Assembly (NCBI RefSeq): GCF_014202315.1
Contig: NZ_JACHGN010000007.1
Coordinates: forward strand, 380,569 to 444,568
Source of the DNA: Thermocatellispora tengchongensis
Lineage (GTDB): Bacteria > Actinomycetota > Actinomycetes > Streptosporangiales > Streptosporangiaceae
Direction: 5' to 3'
DNA length: 64,000 nt
This document shows, piece after piece, positions 51,346 to 61,226 of this stretch. The notes beneath the pieces were generated by a model, which saw only the letters and a list, made by a program, of their open reading frames with translations, was not told the origin of the DNA and ran no database searches. Made by a program: the position numbers and the translations under genes. Within the stretch, counting starts at the first letter, position 1; each line of letters starts with the position of its first letter.

Positions 51346-54300
51346 ATGGATGAAACATCAGGGGACTCGCTGTTCTCTGTACTGACTGTCGGGGCAACCG
51401 TGAACGGCCTCGCTGGCCCCGTTTCCGCGAAGATCCTCTCAGTCGACCGGCTCACCGACGATTCCGCATCGGTTGCTTACCGCACGGAAGAAGGCGGACT
51501 CGGAGAGAAGATCGTGTTCGCCGACATGCTGCCGCATCTCAAAGCCGTCAAACCTGGTAGCGCGTTCACCTTCGATGCCTCATCGGATGCGTTCCTCCTC
51601 GCCGCCGAAGCACGGCGAATGCGGCTCGCTCACCTGTTTGATCCGCTCTCCGCCCTTGGTACCTCCGACGTGGAGCCACTGCCGCACCAGTTGCGTGCCG
51701 TCTACGGCGAGATGTTGCCCCGCCAGCCCCTGCGCTATGTCCTCGCTGACGACCCCGGCGCGGGCAAGACCGTCATGGCCGGACTCCTCATCAAAGAACT
51801 CCTCCTGCGCGGCGACGCCGCCAACGTCCTTGTTGTCGCGCCCGGCGTTCTCGTCGATCAGTGGGATGAGGAGATGCGGGAGAAGTTCTCCCTTGACTTT
51901 GAGATGCTCATCCGGGACAAGATCCTCGGCGAAGCTAACCCGTTCACTCGCGGTGGTCTCTGGCTGGCTCGCCTCGACGTGCTTGCCCGCAACAGCGAAG
52001 GTGTCCTGGATAAGGCGTGCACGATCGATTGGGACCTGGTCATCTTCGACGAGGCCCACAAGATGTCGGCCTCTGTGTGGGGTAGCGAGGTTAAGAAGAC
52101 CAAGCGGTACCAGATGGCTGAGGAACTCGGGAAGCACACCCGTAACCTCCTCATGATGACCGCGACCCCGCACTCGGGGAAGGAAGAACAGTTCCAGTTG
52201 TTCATGGCGCTGCTCGACTCTGACCGGTTCGAAGGCGTCGCCCGCGAGGGAACTCGGAAAGTCGACGTGTCCGACATGATGCGTCGCCTGGTGAAAGAAG
52301 AGCTCCTCACCTTCGATGGCACTCGACTGTTCCCGGAGCGGTTCGCCTACACCGTCAAGTACGAGCTTTCCCAGGCGGAGAAGGATCTCTATCGCGCGGT
52401 TACCGAGTACGTGCGCGAGGAGATGAATCGGAACGATGCCTCTGAGGGCGACAAGCGGAAGAAGGTCGCGGTCGGCTTTGCTCTCACCACCCTGCAGCGC
52501 CGCCTCGCTTCCTCGCCTGCGGCCATCCACCGGTCGCTGGAGCGACGCAAGAAGCGGCTTGAGGGTGAACTGCACGAGGCACGAATCATGGCCTCGGCGC
52601 CCAAAAAGGACGATTTTGACGTACCCGAAGATGAGGCCGACCTCGAAGAACTCACCGACGCTGAGCGTGAGGAACTCGAAGACAAGGCCGTCGCTGCGGC
52701 CACCGTTTCCCGTACTCCGGAAGAACTCCAAACCGAGATCAAGGTACTCGACCGACTCCTAGTGAAGTCACTCAAGGTCAAGACCAGCCTCACCTACGCG
52801 AAGTGGGACGCGCTACGCGACACCCTCGACGAGGCCGACGAGATGCGCGACTCCACCGGTGCACGCCGCAAGGTCATCATCTTCACCGAGCACAAGGACA
52901 CCCTCGACGACCTCGTTGGTCGACTGACCAACTACCTCGGCCGAGATGACGCCGTCATCACCATCCACGGCGGCACCAAGCGCGAGGACCGCAAGAAGGC
53001 CAAGGAGATCTTCGAGCAGGACGAAAATTGCGTCTTCCTCGTTGCCACTGATGCCGCCGGCGAAGGCATCAACCTCCACAAGAACGCACACCTACTCATC
53101 AACTACGACCTCCCGTGGAACCCCAACCGCATCGAGCAGCGGTTTGGACGGGTCCACCGCATCGGCCAACCCAACGTCTGCCACATGTGGTCGCTGGTCG
53201 CGAAGGACACCCGCGAAGGAGACGTGTACACCCGGCTGCTGGAGAAGCTCGACGAACAGAGAGCGGCACTCGGCGGGCGAGTTTACGACGTGCTCGGCAA
53301 GTTGTTTGAAGGCAACAGCCTGCGTGACCTAATGATTCAGGCCATTCGCGAAGGCGATCGGCCTGAACGGCAGCGCTACCTCACCGAGGTTGTTGACGCG
53401 AAGGTCGGCGACGGCATTGCTGAACTCCTTGAAGAGAATCAGTTGGTACCCTCACGTCTCGACGAGTCCGAGATTGACGAGGTCCGCAAACAGATGGAGC
53501 GCGCTGAAGCCGCCCGTCTTCAACCGCACCACGTCGAGGCGTTCTTCCACAAGGCGTTCAAGGACCTCGGTGGCAACCTTCGCATGCGCGAGCACCATCG
53601 ATACGAGATCAAGACCGTGCCGAGCGACATCAAGGAACATGACCGGCTCACCGGCTACGGCGCTCCTATAGTTAACTCCTATCACCGCATCACCTTCGAC
53701 CCGAAGTATGTGCGTGTCCTCGGTAACAACCACCTCGCCACCCTGATCCACCCTGGGCACCCTCTCATGTCCGCGACCATGGGTGTCATTACCGACCGGC
53801 ACCACGAGGCACTCCGACGTGGAACCATCCTCGTCGACCGTGCCGACCTCAACATCGAGCCCTACATCGTCTGTCTCCTTGAACACGATGTGACGGATGG
53901 CCGCGTAGGCAGGGATGGACAACCTCAGATCATCTCCCGCCGTGCCCAGTACGTGCGCATCGACCCCGGCGGCACCATCACAGCACTCACTCAAAGCCCC
54001 ATTCCCAACCTCGACGCCGTCACCGACGAAGAGCGCGAAGCAGCACAAGCCATACTCAAGGAGTCGTGGTGCCAGGCCGCTGACCTGGGGTCCCGTATCG
54101 TCCGGCATGCCTCCAGCACCGTGGCGCGGGATCACGTTGATGCGGTAACCGCACGCACCATCGAACGAGTTGCCAAGACCGAGCGACTCGTGCGCGACCG
54201 GTTGACCAAGGAGATCAACTATTGGGACCAGCGCGCCTTCGAGTTGCGAGAACAGGAACGTGCGGGGAAGAAGACGCGGCTGCCCGCTGAGCAGATCGAA

Positions 54301-54849
54301 CAGCGTGCCGAAGCCCTTTCTCGTCGTCTTGGTCGGCGGCTACGCGAACTCGCCAAGGAACGTGACATTTCCGCGCGTCCGCCTCGAGTCACCGGTGCAT
54401 GCCTCGTCATCACCCAAGGCTGGATCGACGCACGGATAGACTCCGAAGCCGCAGCTCACCGGGCGAAAGAAACTGCTCGTATCGAGAGACTCGCAGTCGA
54501 CGCTGTGCTCCGTGTTGAAAAGGTGCTCGGGCACGACGCGACCGAGATGCCACACAATAATCCCGGCTACGATGTTGAATCCGATACCCCCAACGGGCTC
54601 GACTTCATCGAGGTCAAAGGGCGATTCGAGGGAGGCGACAACTTCGTCCTCACCCGCCAGGAAGCCGTTACCGCACTCAACAAGGGCAAGCACAGCGTCC
54701 TGGCGCTCGTCCGCGTTCTGTCTGACGGCAGCACGACAGTTCGCTATCTGCGCCAACCGATAACCACGCCGATTGACCCACGAGCAGCTCGTGTCGAGTT
54801 CGACTGGGAACCATTCTGGAACGAAGCCGAGGAGATGGACCAGCAGTGA
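51346..54849 (+). CDS. SNF2/DEAH-type helicase with C-terminal DUF3883 nuclease-like domain
   Basis: 1167 residues from ATG 51346 (MDETSGDSLF), AGGGG upstream. Superfamily 2 motor: Walker A DDPGAGKT (135-142), DEAH 235-238, motif III MTATPHSG (271-278), and motif VI QRFGRVHRIGQ (598-608), with the RapA/SNF2-like C-half NYDLPWNPNRIEQRFG. A charged linker (about 400-470) separates the RecA lobes. The last 94 residues are a DUF3883 domain: GYDVES (Asp1076) and LDFIEVKG (Glu1089, Lys1091), the D...ExK order of restriction-like nucleases. Similar helicases occur in BREX type 3 and class 1 DISARM. It overlaps the methylase start by 4 bases. GC is lower than in the host genes. Confidence 0.9.
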   Translation: MDETSGDSLFSVLTVGATVNGLAGPVSAKILSVDRLTDDSASVAYRTEEGGLGEKIVFADMLPHLKAVKPGSAFTFDASSDAFLLAAEARRMRLAHLFDPLSALGTSDVEPLPHQLRAVYGEMLPRQPLRYVLADDPGAGKTVMAGLLIKELLLRGDAANVLVVAPGVLVDQWDEEMREKFSLDFEMLIRDKILGEANPFTRGGLWLARLDVLARNSEGVLDKACTIDWDLVIFDEAHKMSASVWGSEVKKTKRYQMAEELGKHTRNLLMMTATPHSGKEEQFQLFMALLDSDRFEGVAREGTRKVDVSDMMRRLVKEELLTFDGTRLFPERFAYTVKYELSQAEKDLYRAVTEYVREEMNRNDASEGDKRKKVAVGFALTTLQRRLASSPAAIHRSLERRKKRLEGELHEARIMASAPKKDDFDVPEDEADLEELTDAEREELEDKAVAAATVSRTPEELQTEIKVLDRLLVKSLKVKTSLTYAKWDALRDTLDEADEMRDSTGARRKVIIFTEHKDTLDDLVGRLTNYLGRDDAVITIHGGTKREDRKKAKEIFEQDENCVFLVATDAAGEGINLHKNAHLLINYDLPWNPNRIEQRFGRVHRIGQPNVCHMWSLVAKDTREGDVYTRLLEKLDEQRAALGGRVYDVLGKLFEGNSLRDLMIQAIREGDRPERQRYLTEVVDAKVGDGIAELLEENQLVPSRLDESEIDEVRKQMERAEAARLQPHHVEAFFHKAFKDLGGNLRMREHHRYEIKTVPSDIKEHDRLTGYGAPIVNSYHRITFDPKYVRVLGNNHLATLIHPGHPLMSATMGVITDRHHEALRRGTILVDRADLNIEPYIVCLLEHDVTDGRVGRDGQPQIISRRAQYVRIDPGGTITALTQSPIPNLDAVTDEEREAAQAILKESWCQAADLGSRIVRHASSTVARDHVDAVTARTIERVAKTERLVRDRLTKEINYWDQRAFELREQERAGKKTRLPAEQIEQRAEALSRRLGRRLRELAKERDISARPPRVTGACLVITQGWIDARIDSEAAAHRAKETARIERLAVDAVLRVEKVLGHDATEMPHNNPGYDVESDTPNGLDFIEVKGRFEGGDNFVLTRQEAVTALNKGKHSVLALVRVLSDGSTTVRYLRQPITTPIDPRAARVEFDWEPFWNEAEEMDQQ

Positions 54850-57566
54850 CCGAGAACAACCGCAAGCGGAAGCTGATTGAAGTTGCCCTTCCCCTCGACG
54901 AGATTAACGCCGCCTGCAAGGCCGACAAAGACCGGAAAACCGGTACCATCCGCAACCTGCACAAGTGGTTTGCGCCCATGCCGCTCCCGGCCTGGCGTGC
55001 GCTCCTATTCGCCGCGCTAATCGACGACCCCGAGGACGACAACCAGCGCGTCTACCTGCTCGATGTTATTAAGCGTCTGGTTGCCAATGGGGCTGACTTG
55101 CCCGACCAGGACACCCTCGACGAAGCGAAGGCACTTATTGAGAAACAGTTTCCCGAGGGCCTTCCAATCGTCATGGACCCGTTCTGCGGGGGTGGTTCCA
55201 CGCTCGTCGAAGCACAGAGGCTGGGTCTAAGAACCGAGGGATCGGACATCAATCCCGTACCCGTGCTAATCAGCCGTACCCTCACCGCGTTGTTGCCTTC
55301 AGTGACCGGCTTTCAACCGCGGCACCCACATGGTGCCTCCGAACTGGACGCCTCTATGTCGGCTCACCAAAGTCGGCTCTTCTCCGACGCCCAAACGCCC
55401 TTCAGTGGCCTCGACGGCCTCGTTCGGGATGTCGAATTTCACGCTGAACGTATTCGTCAAGCGGCCATTGACCGGCTTCGGGATGCCTTCCCTGAGACAC
55501 CTGGGGAAGTTCCGGTGGCCTGGCTGTGGGCTCGAACTGTTCCATGCACTAATCCTGCGTGCGGTGTCGAGACGATTCTGACCACGACATGGTGGCTCTC
55601 CAAGAAGAAGGGCGACCTCGCCTGGGTTGAGCCATACATCGACCAGGGGCGCGTGATGTTGGAGGTGCATAGCGGCAAGCGGTCGGGAGGGCCGCAGGAC
55701 CCTCCTAAGGTTGGACGAGGCGCTTCGTTCGCATGCGTCGCTTGCGCTCAGGTTGTGACCGAAGAGGATGTGCGTCGGCTTGCAGAAGCCCATCAAATGG
55801 GACTTCGCATGGTCGCGGTAGCGACCGACGTGGATGGTCGGCGCTGTTATCGAGCGCCGAACCCACACGAGGAGCGCGCGGCTGCGGATGTTGTAGTGCC
55901 GGAGTCGGTATCGGAGGTCGGTCTTGGCCCAGCCAACCAGTACGTAGCGCCTCCAAGGTACGGACTTACTAAATTCCGGGATCTCTTCACGCCTAGGCAA
56001 CTCCTGACCATCAGCACCTTCGCGGAACTGGTCGCGGCGACGCCCGCTCGTATCCGGGACGAGGGCGGCAGCGATGAATGGGCCCGTGCCGTGACCACTG
56101 TTCTGGGTCTTGCAGTAGGGCAACTCGCTCGCTTCGGATCCAGCCTATGTCAGTGGCGTCTACGAGGTGCGGCCAATTCCAAAGCTGAGGCTGCGTTCAG
56201 TCGTGCCGATCTGCCCATGATGTGGGACTTCGCCGAGACATACTTCGATGGAGGGTCCGTTGGAGACTGGACTCAGATTTGTAGGTCCGTCACTCGCGCT
56301 TTCCCGTACGTTGTTAGCGGCGGTTGTGGAAAGGTAGTGAGACGCGACGCTAGGGAAGCCATCGGTAACGGGCAGGCGCTCGTGGCTACCGATCCGCCGT
56401 ATTTCGATGCGATCGGGTATGCGGATCTGTCGGACTATTTCTACATGTGGCATAGGATCGCGTTTCGTTCCGTTTATCCCGATCTCTACCAGACCATTGC
56501 AGTGCCCAAGTCGGGTGAACTGACAGCCTTCCCCTGGCATGCCGGAGGCACAAAAGAAGCCGCGCGGAATTACTTCATCAACGGTTTTACCGAGACGTTC
56601 AAGAGCCTTCAGCAGGCTTCTACCCCAGGGCTTCCTCTCCTAGTGGTTTACGCGTCGAAGGAGCAGAAGGGGGGACGTGAAGAGGAAACGCGTTGGTCTT
56701 CAATCCTGACCGCGATCATTGATGCTGGTATGGAGATCACAGGCGCATGGCCTGTTCACGGTACAGGCAGCACTCGCATGAGAGGTATCGGTGCGAATGC
56801 CGTCGCCGCCTACATCGTGATGATCTGCCGTCCTCGTGCACAGCAGGCCGGTTCATGCACGCTCGCTGAATTCAACCGCGCTCTTCGCCGAGAACTAGGC
56901 CCGGCAGTTCGCGATCTGCAAGCGGCGTCAATCCTCCCAGTAGACTTGGCGCAGGCGGCCATGGGGCCAGGGATGCAGATTTACTCGCGCTATCGGGCGG
57001 TTCTTGACCAGTCAGGATCGCGTGTGCCAGTCGACAGGGCTCTTCGCCTCATTAACCTCGCTCTAGCCGAAGTTCTCGATGAGCAGGAAGGTGAACTGGA
57101 TCCCGAATCGCGGTTTGCAGTCCGCTGGTGGGAGACCCACGCTTGGGACTCGGCTTCATTCGGTGAGGCCGACAAAACGGTACGTCCTTTGGGTATCAGC
57201 GTCGACGATGTCGCTCGTGCGCAAGTGATCACCAGCCAGGGGAGCAAGGTTCAACTTCTCGGCTTCGGTGACCTGGACCCAACTTGGGTACCGTCTGGAG
57301 ATATGCGCCCCACAGCCTGGGAAGCCGTCCACCACTTGGCTCACCGGCTAATCGACCGAGGCGGGGAGTTGGAGGCCGCGCGGCTCATGGCCGTACTCGA
57401 TAACTTGCGGGATCCGGCCATGGCACTGGTGTACCGCCTGCACGACATCGCAGCGAAGAAGGGGCGGACGCGGGACCAGGAGCGCTACAACGCGCTGATC
57501 AACTCATGGGCCGAGCTGGTGAAATTGAGTTCTGACGGTTCTATCGCGAATGAAGGGCTGTTCTAA
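54846..57566 (+). CDS. DUF1156 DNA methyltransferase (adenine-type DPPY)
   Basis: 906 residues. The DUF1156 N-terminus is KRKLIEVALPLDEI with LHKWFAPMPLPAWR (38-51). Methylase motif I is DPFCGGGST (111-119) and motif IV is DPPYFDAIGYADLSDYFY (516 on), the order of N6-adenine or N4-cytosine enzymes. Between them lie zinc-ribbon Cys pairs (CTNPAC and CVAC). The C-terminal 180 residues are helical. It starts at GTG 54846 overlapping the helicase stop. In restriction-like systems it would mark self DNA; here it may mark the element and host. Confidence 0.9.
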   Translation: MTENNRKRKLIEVALPLDEINAACKADKDRKTGTIRNLHKWFAPMPLPAWRALLFAALIDDPEDDNQRVYLLDVIKRLVANGADLPDQDTLDEAKALIEKQFPEGLPIVMDPFCGGGSTLVEAQRLGLRTEGSDINPVPVLISRTLTALLPSVTGFQPRHPHGASELDASMSAHQSRLFSDAQTPFSGLDGLVRDVEFHAERIRQAAIDRLRDAFPETPGEVPVAWLWARTVPCTNPACGVETILTTTWWLSKKKGDLAWVEPYIDQGRVMLEVHSGKRSGGPQDPPKVGRGASFACVACAQVVTEEDVRRLAEAHQMGLRMVAVATDVDGRRCYRAPNPHEERAAADVVVPESVSEVGLGPANQYVAPPRYGLTKFRDLFTPRQLLTISTFAELVAATPARIRDEGGSDEWARAVTTVLGLAVGQLARFGSSLCQWRLRGAANSKAEAAFSRADLPMMWDFAETYFDGGSVGDWTQICRSVTRAFPYVVSGGCGKVVRRDAREAIGNGQALVATDPPYFDAIGYADLSDYFYMWHRIAFRSVYPDLYQTIAVPKSGELTAFPWHAGGTKEAARNYFINGFTETFKSLQQASTPGLPLLVVYASKEQKGGREEETRWSSILTAIIDAGMEITGAWPVHGTGSTRMRGIGANAVAAYIVMICRPRAQQAGSCTLAEFNRALRRELGPAVRDLQAASILPVDLAQAAMGPGMQIYSRYRAVLDQSGSRVPVDRALRLINLALAEVLDEQEGELDPESRFAVRWWETHAWDSASFGEADKTVRPLGISVDDVARAQVITSQGSKVQLLGFGDLDPTWVPSGDMRPTAWEAVHHLAHRLIDRGGELEAARLMAVLDNLRDPAMALVYRLHDIAAKKGRTRDQERYNALINSWAELVKLSSDGSIANEGLF

Positions 57567-57568
57567 GG

Positions 57569-60500
57569 ATGGCGTTGACGAACAAGGAACGGGTTGGACG
57601 TGTCCTTGATCTGGTGGCGGAGGGCCTTGGCCCGTGGATGATCGCGCTGCTGGAGGTCAAGTACGGCACGGACTGGGCTGGCCATGTGGTCCGGGCTGCC
57701 GGCCCGACGAACCGCGACACGACGCCGAACCCCTCGGACCCCGCCTACCTGTTCTGGATCTTCGACAAGCAGTGGCACAGCTTGTTCCGCGATCACTTGA
57801 GTTTCGAGGACAAGCGCGCGGTGTCGGCACTGTGGGATGCTCGTAAGGAGTGGGCGCACGGTGCCAAGGTTGCCTCAGATCGAACCGAACGTGTCCTCAT
57901 GGATGGCGAACACCTGCTGCGTTCGATCGGTGCAGTCGAGCAAGCGGACGCGGTTGATGAGATGCGCCGGGAATTCCGCCGGATCATGTTTGAGGAGGAC
58001 CAGAAGCGCATTCAACGCGCCAAGGAGAGGTCCCTATCCGTGCAGGTCGACTCGACCGGTCTCCCGGCATGGCGCGACGTGGTGGAGCCGCACGACGACG
58101 TGGCGCGAGGGTCGTTCCAGTTGGCCCAGTTCGCCGCTGACCTGCGGCAGGTGCACCAGGGTATCGCTGGACCTGAGTACGGCGACCCGACGGAGTTCTT
58201 CGGACGTACCTACCTGACCCGTGGACTCCGGTACTTGCTGGAGCAGGCCGTCCAGCGCCTCACCGGTGTCGGGGGGGAGCCGGTGATCGACCTGATGACC
58301 ACCTTTGGTGGAGGCAAGACCCACTCGCTGCTCGCCGTCTACCACGCGGCCTCCGGCGTGTCGGCGGACAAGTTGCCCGGCATGCGTGAGGTCCTCGACA
58401 ACCTCGGCATCAGTGACCTTCCTGCCAAGGTAAACCGCGCCGTCCTCGTCGGCAACGACCTGTCCGTCCTGGGGTCCACCAAGCCAGACGGCACGGTGGT
58501 TAACACGATGTGGGGCGAACTGGCGTGGCAGTTAGGCGGATCCGAAGGGTTCGCGATGCTCGCTCGGTACGACGCAAAGTCTGCGCCTCCGCCTACCACC
58601 GACCTTGAGGCGTTGTTCAAGAAGTTCGGCCCCTGCGTCATTCTCGTCGACGAGTGGGTCGCTTATCTGCGGCAGTTGTGGTCCCGTGATGACGTGGCCC
58701 CGGCGGGCACGTTCGACACCCACATGACGTTCGTGCAATCCCTGACCGAGGCGACCAAAGCAGTTGCCAACGCCCTGCTGGTAGTGTCACTGCCTGCCTC
58801 TGAGCTGGTCCGCGACATGCACATGGCGGACGCGCCTATCGAGAACCAGCACGAGATCGGCGGCACCGCAGGGCTCGAAGCGCTGCGTCACCTCCGGTCG
58901 GTGATCCACCGCCTGGAGACCGCATGGCAGCCCGCCTCTGTCGAGGAGTCTTTTGAGATCGTGCGTCGGCGTATCTTCAAGCCGTTCGGCAGTATGGAGA
59001 CCGCCAACCGCGACCTGGTGGTCGGGAAGTTTCTGAACCACTATCAGAAGCACGCCGCCGACCTTCCCAACGAGGTCATGCAGCCTGGCTACCGGTCGGC
59101 GATGAAGGCCGCATACCCCATCCACCCGGAGTTGTTCGACCGGCTCTACCAGGACTGGTCCACATTGGAGCGGTTCCAGCGAACCCGAGGTGTCCTGCGA
59201 CTCATGGCAACCGTCGTGCACGCATTGTGGACCAGCGGGGACAAGTCCCCGATGATCCTTCCTGCATCCGTCCCGATGGACAACCAGAAGGTGTTCGAGG
59301 AGATCACTAATCACCTCGACGACACCTGGAAGCCCATCGTGGACGCAGACATCGCCGGTGACGGCTCTGCGGCCTCCACCATCGACAACGAAATCAAGAT
59401 TCTCGGTCGTTCAATGGCCACGAAGCGCGCCGCGCGCTGTGTCTTCCTCGGCACTGCGCCGATGGCGAACCGCCGTGAACGCGACGGCTCCCAAGCTCCT
59501 GTGCGAGGCATCGAGCAGAAGCGAGTCGTCCTTGGCTGCACCTACCCCGGCGATAACCCTTCCCACGTTGCTGACGCGCTGCGTCGCCTCGGGGATCAGG
59601 GTAAGTACATGAACCGGGACCAGGACCGTTACTGGCTGAGCCTGCAGCAGACGGTCTCCCAGATTGTGCAGGAGCGTGCGGACGCCTACCACGAGGACCA
59701 GGTTTTTGACGAACTCGCCGCTGTGGTCCGGCGGGAAACTGACAAGGGCCTGTTCCAGCGGGTTCACCGATTTCCGGCAAGCAGTATCGACGTGCAAGAT
59801 GACCCCGGTATCGGGCTTGTCATCTTCGGCCCCGATCGGGCTTTCTCGAAGAAGGCCAAGTCGAAGGCCGAAGACGCTGCGCTGGAGTTCTTGAACAAGC
59901 GAGGGACCAACGCCCGAATCTACAAGAACAGTCTTGTGTTCCTCGCCCCCGAGGTTGACCGGGTCGACGTCATGCTCACCGCGGTCCGGAACCGCATGGC
60001 ATGGGAGTACATCCTCGACAACAAGGATTCCCTCAACCTCGATCAGCACAACATCAAGTTGGCGACCCAACGGGTTAAGCAGGCCGAGCAAACCGTCGCC
60101 GACTCGATTCGTGAGGCGTACCGGTGGATCCTCGTCCCGCATCAAGAGCCCGGCAAGGCCAACGTCGATCTAGAAGCCATCCTCATGAACGGCGAAGGTA
60201 CCCTCGTCGAACGTGTCACTAAGAAGGCACGGGGAGAAGAATTCATTGTCGAACGATTCTCCGCGGCGCTGCTTCGCATGCAAATCAACCGCCTCGACCT
60301 GTGGAGGGAAAAGCGCCACGTCCCCGTCGATACGATGGCTGGCTACTTCAGCCAGTACGTCTACATGCCCAAGGTCGTCGATCCCAAGGTAATCATCGAC
60401 TGCGTGTGGCAGCTTGACGAGGTTCTCCACATCGACTTGGACGGCTTCGCCTATGCGGACGCCCACGAAGGTGACCGCTATGTGGGGCTCACGTTGAAGA

Positions 60501-60955
60501 AGCCGGCCGAAGTGCGCCCAGGCGGCCTCATTGTTGACCCAACGATCGCCAAAGCACAAATCGAAGCGGACACCGCTGCCTCCGCAACTACGGGCAGCAC
60601 CAGCGACGAAGCACAACCCGGCGAGCCCACTGGCGCCACTAACCGGGAAAACCCGTCGAAGGTCGGCCTTGCAGGTAAGCCCACCGTGACCGGTGGAGGC
60701 GGCGCAACACAGGTGACCAAACCTCTCACTCGATTCCAGGCTACGAAGGAACTGACCTCCGCCCGCGTGGTGCGGGACGTATCTCAGATCTACGAGGAGA
60801 TCATCTCCCACTTCGTCGGCGCCGGAGTCGACGTCAAGGTCACCCTCGACGTTGAGTCCAACCAGTTGCACAAGCTGACCAATGACCAGCGCACTGCCAT
60901 CCGAGAGAATCTCAAGAGCCTCGGCTTCGGCGACGACGACTGGTCAATGGAGTGA
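57569..60955 (+). CDS. DUF499 AAA+ ATPase with N-terminal Swt1-type HEPN domain
   Basis: 1128 residues, starting 2 bases after the methylase stop. The first 130 residues look like an Swt1-type HEPN domain with the catalytic RNase motif R-x4-H (Arg92, His97 in ARKEWAHG). The ATPase follows: Walker A FGGGKTHS (GGGKT 247-251), Walker B CVILVDEW (Asp361, Glu362). The long middle is DUF499 (related to BrxC/PglY-type large ATPases). The tail has a Thr/Gly-rich linker (about 1010-1060) and a small C-terminal domain. With the helicase and methylase it forms a three-gene module. HEPN RNases are frequent toxic effectors, so this protein may be both sensor and killer. Confidence 0.88.
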   Translation: MALTNKERVGRVLDLVAEGLGPWMIALLEVKYGTDWAGHVVRAAGPTNRDTTPNPSDPAYLFWIFDKQWHSLFRDHLSFEDKRAVSALWDARKEWAHGAKVASDRTERVLMDGEHLLRSIGAVEQADAVDEMRREFRRIMFEEDQKRIQRAKERSLSVQVDSTGLPAWRDVVEPHDDVARGSFQLAQFAADLRQVHQGIAGPEYGDPTEFFGRTYLTRGLRYLLEQAVQRLTGVGGEPVIDLMTTFGGGKTHSLLAVYHAASGVSADKLPGMREVLDNLGISDLPAKVNRAVLVGNDLSVLGSTKPDGTVVNTMWGELAWQLGGSEGFAMLARYDAKSAPPPTTDLEALFKKFGPCVILVDEWVAYLRQLWSRDDVAPAGTFDTHMTFVQSLTEATKAVANALLVVSLPASELVRDMHMADAPIENQHEIGGTAGLEALRHLRSVIHRLETAWQPASVEESFEIVRRRIFKPFGSMETANRDLVVGKFLNHYQKHAADLPNEVMQPGYRSAMKAAYPIHPELFDRLYQDWSTLERFQRTRGVLRLMATVVHALWTSGDKSPMILPASVPMDNQKVFEEITNHLDDTWKPIVDADIAGDGSAASTIDNEIKILGRSMATKRAARCVFLGTAPMANRRERDGSQAPVRGIEQKRVVLGCTYPGDNPSHVADALRRLGDQGKYMNRDQDRYWLSLQQTVSQIVQERADAYHEDQVFDELAAVVRRETDKGLFQRVHRFPASSIDVQDDPGIGLVIFGPDRAFSKKAKSKAEDAALEFLNKRGTNARIYKNSLVFLAPEVDRVDVMLTAVRNRMAWEYILDNKDSLNLDQHNIKLATQRVKQAEQTVADSIREAYRWILVPHQEPGKANVDLEAILMNGEGTLVERVTKKARGEEFIVERFSAALLRMQINRLDLWREKRHVPVDTMAGYFSQYVYMPKVVDPKVIIDCVWQLDEVLHIDLDGFAYADAHEGDRYVGLTLKKPAEVRPGGLIVDPTIAKAQIEADTAASATTGSTSDEAQPGEPTGATNRENPSKVGLAGKPTVTGGGGATQVTKPLTRFQATKELTSARVVRDVSQIYEEIISHFVGAGVDVKVTLDVESNQLHKLTNDQRTAIRENLKSLGFGDDDWSME

Positions 60956-61226
60956 ACCGTGCCGAGTTTGGTGGGGTCAACCAAGTTGACTCCACCAAAG
61001 CCGGAGTACATCAAGGTCTCCACGAATCCCGGGGTGCTCCTCTTGAGGACTGAGAACGCAGTCCGTGTGACCTATTGCCATAGGAACACAAAGCCCATCC
61101 GCTTGCCACCGAGTGACGTGGTGCAAGCCTCTGTGGGGGGCGGGACATGCACGGGATGATCTTGCAAAGGGAGCGGGCTGCGCGAGACGTTCGCGCAGCT
61201 CACACCGTATGAGCCCGCCGCGCGGC
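60956..61226. other. Right end of the element: no gene beyond the terminator
   Basis: Apart from the hairpin there is no recognisable ORF. Composition returns to high GC near 61150-61226, just inside attR. Confidence 0.6.
60967..60999 (+). terminator. Hairpin terminator of the cargo operon
   Basis: Stem TTTGGTGGGGTCAAC / GTTGACTCCACCAAA, 15 bp with one G-T wobble and a 3-base loop, 12 bases after the DUF499 stop. No T-tract follows, but the stem is the strongest in the window. Confidence 0.8.

Noticed and set aside
51346-60955. Standard BREX or DISARM locus
   Set aside because: No PglZ, BrxA/B/F, DrmA, DrmB or DrmC gene is present in the operon or elsewhere in the element.
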